The translations under genes and the position numbers were made by a program. DNA of 64,000 nucleotides from Saposhnikovia divaricata (Eukaryota; Streptophyta; Magnoliopsida; Apiales; Apiaceae). The stretch is taken from NCBI GenBank assembly GCA_036435485.1, contig CM071597.1, forward strand, positions 7,061,881-7,125,880, written 5' to 3'. Below the pieces are notes generated by a model, which was given only the letters and a program-made list of their open reading frames with translations, was not told the DNA's origin and made no database searches. Below, one piece after another: positions 60,045-64,000 of the stretch; the stretch's first letter is position 1, and the number at the start of each line of letters is the position of its first letter.

Positions 60045-61345
60045 AATGCAATGCAATGCATGAATGCAACTAATATGAAAAATGCAAAGATCCCATTCAA
60101 ACTCACCAAAACCAACTAACGAGCAAACATCTCAAAGAATGCAAATAAATCCAAGCAGAGCTCGACTACGTCCCCATATACTAACAATACATGAACAGAA
60201 ACGTGCGTGTGTGCAATGCTCATCAGAAATACCCCCAAAACTAGGTCAAAAATCATACATATCCTTCGCCAAGACAATCACAAGTTTATAAATAGAATAG
60301 ACTGTAGACACTTCATAACCTAGGAACACCTCCATCCTTTTTCAAGTTAGCCATGAATTCATGCTTTATTACTACGACACATAATACTATATACAATACG
60401 CATGCTTATTTAACCGTGCAATGAGTGAGACCCCTAAAGGCTTATACAATAATACCCATGTAGCGAGTTTTAGGTCAGCAATCCCAAACCACAAGGGCTT
60501 TAGGTTACTAGGACTAAGTCCCCTCAGACTTAATTACTCGAGTATTAAAGAGCTCACCCGTGGTTAATTCTGCATTTAACAATTGAACTTTTGACTCTTT
60601 TTTTTTCTTTTTTTCCTTTTTTTTCTTTTTTCCTTTTTTTTTATTTTTTTTCCCGACTCTTTTTTTTTCATTTTTTTTATGCAATCTGGAATGAGAATTC
60701 TCAATTCCAACCCTAGACTACTCATATAAATATGAGCCGGCTACTAGCCATTTGACACCTAGCCATTATCAACTATTAACAATTAGCATGAAATTCCTGG
60801 TTTCCCCCAAACTTAGACTTTAGTGTCCCTACGCCATCAAGGGAATAACGAAAATTCTAAATATAATCAAGTGATTAAATCTAAAAACTATCAAACAAGC
60901 ATGACCTCAACCTAGCCCCAAAAGCACCCAATGAGACTGTGTAAAAGTTTTGTTTCTGAACATGCAAGTCAATTCCTAGGAACTATAAATCAACCCTCTA
61001 CTCATCATTACCACACTCAATTAGTCATCTACCTACCAATCAGAATTAGCTCGTCCTAGGGATCATGAAAAATGCATGCCATGAAAATGCAACTAACATG
61101 GTAAAACAAACAAAAATAACAGAATGTCTTACAAGAAATAAACATAAATAACACGAACAAACATGCATGAATTACTACTAATATGCAAAATATGATATCT
61201 GTATGAACACAATGACTCACAAATAACTTCTACACACTACTTATCCCCCAAACCACCCCCAAACTCGAAAGATTCAATGTCCGCATTGAATGGAAGTAAA
61301 TACGAGGGATAACAAACATACCTAATCATCGAAACTTGAAAATTC
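60045..61345 (-). other. E3 3' non-coding region
   Basis: Contains the block shared with E2 (60447-60561), extra polypurine-like tracts at 60801-60816 and 61243-61266, and a long pyrimidine run at 60597-60680. No supported gene. Confidence 0.65.
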
Positions 61346-63226
61346 TTACACCGTATCTCTATATGGCCATTTAATTATCTTTTCCGGAGCCATAGCCTTG
61401 ATGACAAGTTTTAGCCTTCTTTGCTCTTCAAAGGTATCAGCCACAATGTTCACTCCACTACCTGAAAAGTTAGTAACAATAATAATAAGCAAAGTAGATG
61501 AATGACCCGAATATGCATACCTCCTGTGATCTGGTAGTTTAAGCTCAAGTTTGGAAGCTTCTTCAACATGATGATTTTCTACCAAAGACTGATCAAGAAT
61601 GGAGATAGACAAACTAGGAACGAAAGTAGGTAGTTCACCAACAGAAGTCTTAACAACAGACTTTAGATCAAAAGAATAACCCTCAAGCTGACTTCCATGC
61701 TTAGCACAAATAACATTCAATTCCTCCAACATCTCATCAGAAGTAAAATTCCTATACAACTCATGAAGATCTTTATTGCTCTCATACTCTAACAAAGCAT
61801 CTTCCTCAAGAAAAGACTCAATTGCACTATCCTCAAGATTTGACCATGAAACAACCTCATCAATCAGCACCTTAGAATCCCAGAGATCAGCTAAGCCGAG
61901 AAACTCACACTCTTCCTCCTCATCACTATCCACCACAGGTTCTGACAAAACAGAATTTTCTTCTTTTTCTATAGGATCCTGATCATGAATTCCTTCTTCA
62001 TCCTCAATTGCTGAATTCTGATCGTTCGTGACTTTTCCAGATCTGAGTGTTATGGCATTAACCTGCTCCATGCCATCTTGTTTTCCTGGATTTACCTCTG
62101 TGTCACTAGGAAGAACTCCCTGCTGCCCGTTGAGAAAGGCACTTGCAATTTGCCCAAACTGATTCTCCAATGTCTTGAGAGATACCGCCTGACTTTTAAT
62201 CATCAACCTCAATTCATCCAATTCAAATTTTTCATTCGAAGATTGACCATCATCCCCATGAAACTGTTGCTGCTGAAAATCTTGATTGTTGCTCCAACCA
62301 AAATTGGGATGATAGGTATTGAGAGCTGGTTTCGAAGGTTGCTGGAAGTTGCTTACAAACTGTGCCGATTCAGAAGATATGACACATTGACTCGTCTCAT
62401 GTGCGCCCTCACATAGCTCACAAACACTAGCAAATTGAGGCACCCCATGCTTTGACATAAAATCCAATTTCTTATTAAGTGCCTCTAGCTGAGCTGCTAG
62501 AGCTGTGACTGTATTAACTTCCAGAATTCCTGCTATTTTGTCTTGTGATAATCTCTGAGTTGGATTCTGATATTCATTCGCAGCCATCATCTCAATCAAC
62601 TCATAAGCTTCCTCATTGCTCTTAGCCCATAGAGCTCCACCTGATGCTGCATCTAGCACGGGTCTAGACTGGACAGCCAAGCCATTATAAAAGCAGTTAA
62701 TTACCATCCAATCAGGCATCCCATGATGTGGACACTTCCTTAGCATCTCCTTATATCGCTCCCAAGCCTCGCACAAAGATTCTTCAGACTGTTGTGAAAA
62801 CTGAGTAATAGCATTCCTGATTGCTGCGGTCTTTGCCATAGGGAAAAATTTAGTGAGAAATTTCTGAGCAAGATCCTCCCATGTCAAAATAGAACCTGAT
62901 GGTAGAGAGTGCAACCAGCCCTTAGCTTTATCCCGTAGAGAAAATGGGAAAAGTCTCAATTTCACATCATCCTCAGACACACCATTGATCTTGAAAGTGT
63001 CGCAGATCTCAATGAAATTCCGGATGTGCATGTTAGGATCTTCAGTCGGAGCACCCCCAAACGGAACCGAATTCTGTACCATCTGAATTATGCTAGGCTT
63101 GATTTCGAAAGTATTAGCTGCAATAGCTGGCCTGACAATGCTAAATTGGATGTCCTTGATCTTTGGTTGAGAGTAATACATCAATGCTTTCGCTGCTGCT
63201 GGTTCTCCCATTGCTACCTGAAACAC
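61346..63226 (-). CDS. E3 Gag protein (626 aa)
   Basis: An intact frame. Residues ~40-200 form the retrotransposon Gag core (INGVSEDDVKLRLFPFSLRD, AWERYKEMLRKCPHHGMPDW), which builds the virus-like particle and binds element RNA. A zinc knuckle CELCEGAHETSQC (~268-280) is intact. A coiled-coil-like stretch and the AITLRSGK motif (~393) follow. The protease expected next is missing. Instead come an acidic region and the module starting EVVSWSNLEDSAIESFL (~455), shared with E2, then LPDHRRYAYSG, which parallels LPSNLRYAFLG of E1 just before RT. The frame therefore looks like gag fused to the post-protease linker. The alternative start at residue 6 (MGEP) has similar context. Confidence 0.82.
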   Translation of the reverse strand: MFQVAMGEPAAAKALMYYSQPKIKDIQFSIVRPAIAANTFEIKPSIIQMVQNSVPFGGAPTEDPNMHIRNFIEICDTFKINGVSEDDVKLRLFPFSLRDKAKGWLHSLPSGSILTWEDLAQKFLTKFFPMAKTAAIRNAITQFSQQSEESLCEAWERYKEMLRKCPHHGMPDWMVINCFYNGLAVQSRPVLDAASGGALWAKSNEEAYELIEMMAANEYQNPTQRLSQDKIAGILEVNTVTALAAQLEALNKKLDFMSKHGVPQFASVCELCEGAHETSQCVISSESAQFVSNFQQPSKPALNTYHPNFGWSNNQDFQQQQFHGDDGQSSNEKFELDELRLMIKSQAVSLKTLENQFGQIASAFLNGQQGVLPSDTEVNPGKQDGMEQVNAITLRSGKVTNDQNSAIEDEEGIHDQDPIEKEENSVLSEPVVDSDEEEECEFLGLADLWDSKVLIDEVVSWSNLEDSAIESFLEEDALLEYESNKDLHELYRNFTSDEMLEELNVICAKHGSQLEGYSFDLKSVVKTSVGELPTFVPSLSISILDQSLVENHHVEEASKLELKLPDHRRYAYSGHSSTLLIIIVTNFSGSGVNIVADTFEEQRRLKLVIKAMAPEKIIKWPYRDTV

Positions 63227-63322
63227 ATAGAACTAAACAACTATGTAAGAAACAATCCGAGGCAGTGAACTCTAACGACCACTGATGACAAGCACATAAA
63301 CTAAAAATAAAACACCGATGGT

Positions 63323-63339
63323 CCCCGGCAGCGGCGCCA
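63323..63339 (-). promoter_or_regulatory. E3 primer binding site (tRNA-Asp type)
   Basis: Minus strand TGGCGCCGCTGCCGGGG, identical to the E2 site and one mismatch from the tRNA-Asp complement. Confidence 0.85.
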
Positions 63340-63345
63340 AAAACT

Positions 63346-64000
63346 TGTTTGCACTAAATCACGCAAGCGTACGTGGTCACAAGTAATATAGAATAAAGTT
63401 GAGTTCGTTCCCACAGAGATCTGGTTATGGTTTTAATTCAGTTTTGTACCTATGCAACAATGTATGGTTATTATGCACTGCTAAGACAATTAACAAGATT
63501 AAGTTTTTACTAACTAAAAATAACTAAGACACAAATTAACAAACTAAGAATTAATTAACTAATGAGAATTAAAATCTAATTAATTATGCAAGAGAAAACA
63601 TGGAATCCTAACTTCATTATCTACTTCACTTAGAGTCGATGCCTTTAATCAATTCATGTGATGGTTTTGATATCTGATCAGACAACACGAAACAAGTAAA
63701 AGTTACCTCTCGGTATACTAATACCAAACTAAACATACATCCACAAAAGAGATAGAAGATGAGTAGACACCTATTATGTTTAGACCCTATATCTCTATAG
63801 AATTTGAAAACATAAAGGTTTAAGCACAAGTTATCCACTTAGATCACATAGGGCAGCATAATATCTCTATTTACGCCACAAATCATGATGTTAAAACATC
63901 AACCTATCCTATGCTAGCATGGCAAGTTCTAAATCTCAAGATCCACTCTCGTTTCGCAAGAGATTAACAAATTAGATGTTAGCTACGCATCTAAATACAT
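63346..64000 (-). repeat. E3 5' LTR, first 655 bp visible
   Basis: Same sequence as 58119-58773 apart from about three substitutions (for example ACGCAAGCG here versus ACGTAAGCG). Truncated by the window edge. Confidence 0.9.

Larger units (their letters stand above)
58119..64000 (-). mobile_element. E3: gag-only Athila-related element (TR-GAG type), right end outside window
   Basis: 3' LTR 58119-59846, interior 59847-63345, 5' LTR from 63346 to the window end. Primer site tRNA-Asp type (63323-63339) and 3' polypurine tract (59847-59862). The interior carries one Gag frame and no protease, RT, RNase H or integrase, matching the terminal-repeat-with-GAG class of non-autonomous elements. The visible 655 bp of the 5' LTR differ from the 3' LTR at about three positions. 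It sits inside the TRIM 3' LTR with left flank TATAT. Confidence 0.88.

Noticed and set aside
60597..60680. Long pyrimidine run as a functional tract or intron branch region
   Set aside because: Low complexity, no supporting splice sites; a similar A-rich run in E2 suggests only a shared unstable stretch.
1..64000. CRISPR arrays, operons, tRNA or rRNA genes
   Set aside because: None seen. The tRNA-like words are retroelement primer sites, and the sequence is plant nuclear DNA.

Overview
This is plant nuclear DNA, almost certainly from a eudicot: there is a TIR-type NBS-LRR resistance gene (a class grasses lack), GT-AG introns, plant families (DUF1645, serine carboxypeptidase-like, CYP, FAR1-related), TTTAGGG-type telomere words, and dense plant transposons. 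No species can be named from the sequence. The window is AT-rich accessory DNA: few host genes, most of them damaged, inside nested transposons.

Layout. 0.4-1.1 kb: an intact DUF1645 gene (minus). 1.8-2.2 kb: a stray fragment of the TNL gene. 3.0-15.8 kb: a Mutator-like element with ~270 bp inverted ends, split by a 12.0 kb Athila-type Ty3 retrotransposon (E1, minus; TSD GTCCA). 15.8-26.3 kb: a TNL locus (main copy 17.7-23.3 kb, five exons, two in-frame stops) surrounded by copies of its 5' region, a LINE-derived insertion and a Stowaway-like MITE. 26.3-28.7 kb: an eight-exon serine carboxypeptidase-like gene with one frameshift. 29.2-29.6 kb: a CYP fragment. 29.9-33.5 kb: two broken copia pieces. 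34.4-43.1 kb: a LINE-derived insertion (16-bp TSD) itself split by E2, a 7.67 kb non-autonomous LTR element with 2,035-bp LTRs that look identical (TSD AACAC). 43.2-43.7 kb: tandem repeats with interstitial telomere words. 45.1-48.6 kb: a Cys-rich, LOB-domain-like gene whose first exon is duplicated at 50.2 kb. 51.4-52.7 kb: a fold-back element and a MITE. 53.3-57.0 kb: a FAR1-related pseudogene broken by a TRIM element (57.0-58.1 kb), which is itself broken by E3, a gag-only Athila-type element (58.1 kb to beyond the window).

The main discovery candidate is the relation between E1, E2 and E3. All three have a tRNA-Asp-type primer site, similar 3' ends and repeated polypurine tracts. E2 and E3 have different LTRs, but both have lost protease, RT, RNase H and integrase, and both keep the same gag-tail protein module and the same ~105 bp non-coding block. 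That pattern fits an old lineage of non-autonomous elements maintained by partners like E1. A small reading frame just before the 3' polypurine tract is nearly identical in E1 and E3 and is recognisable in E2.
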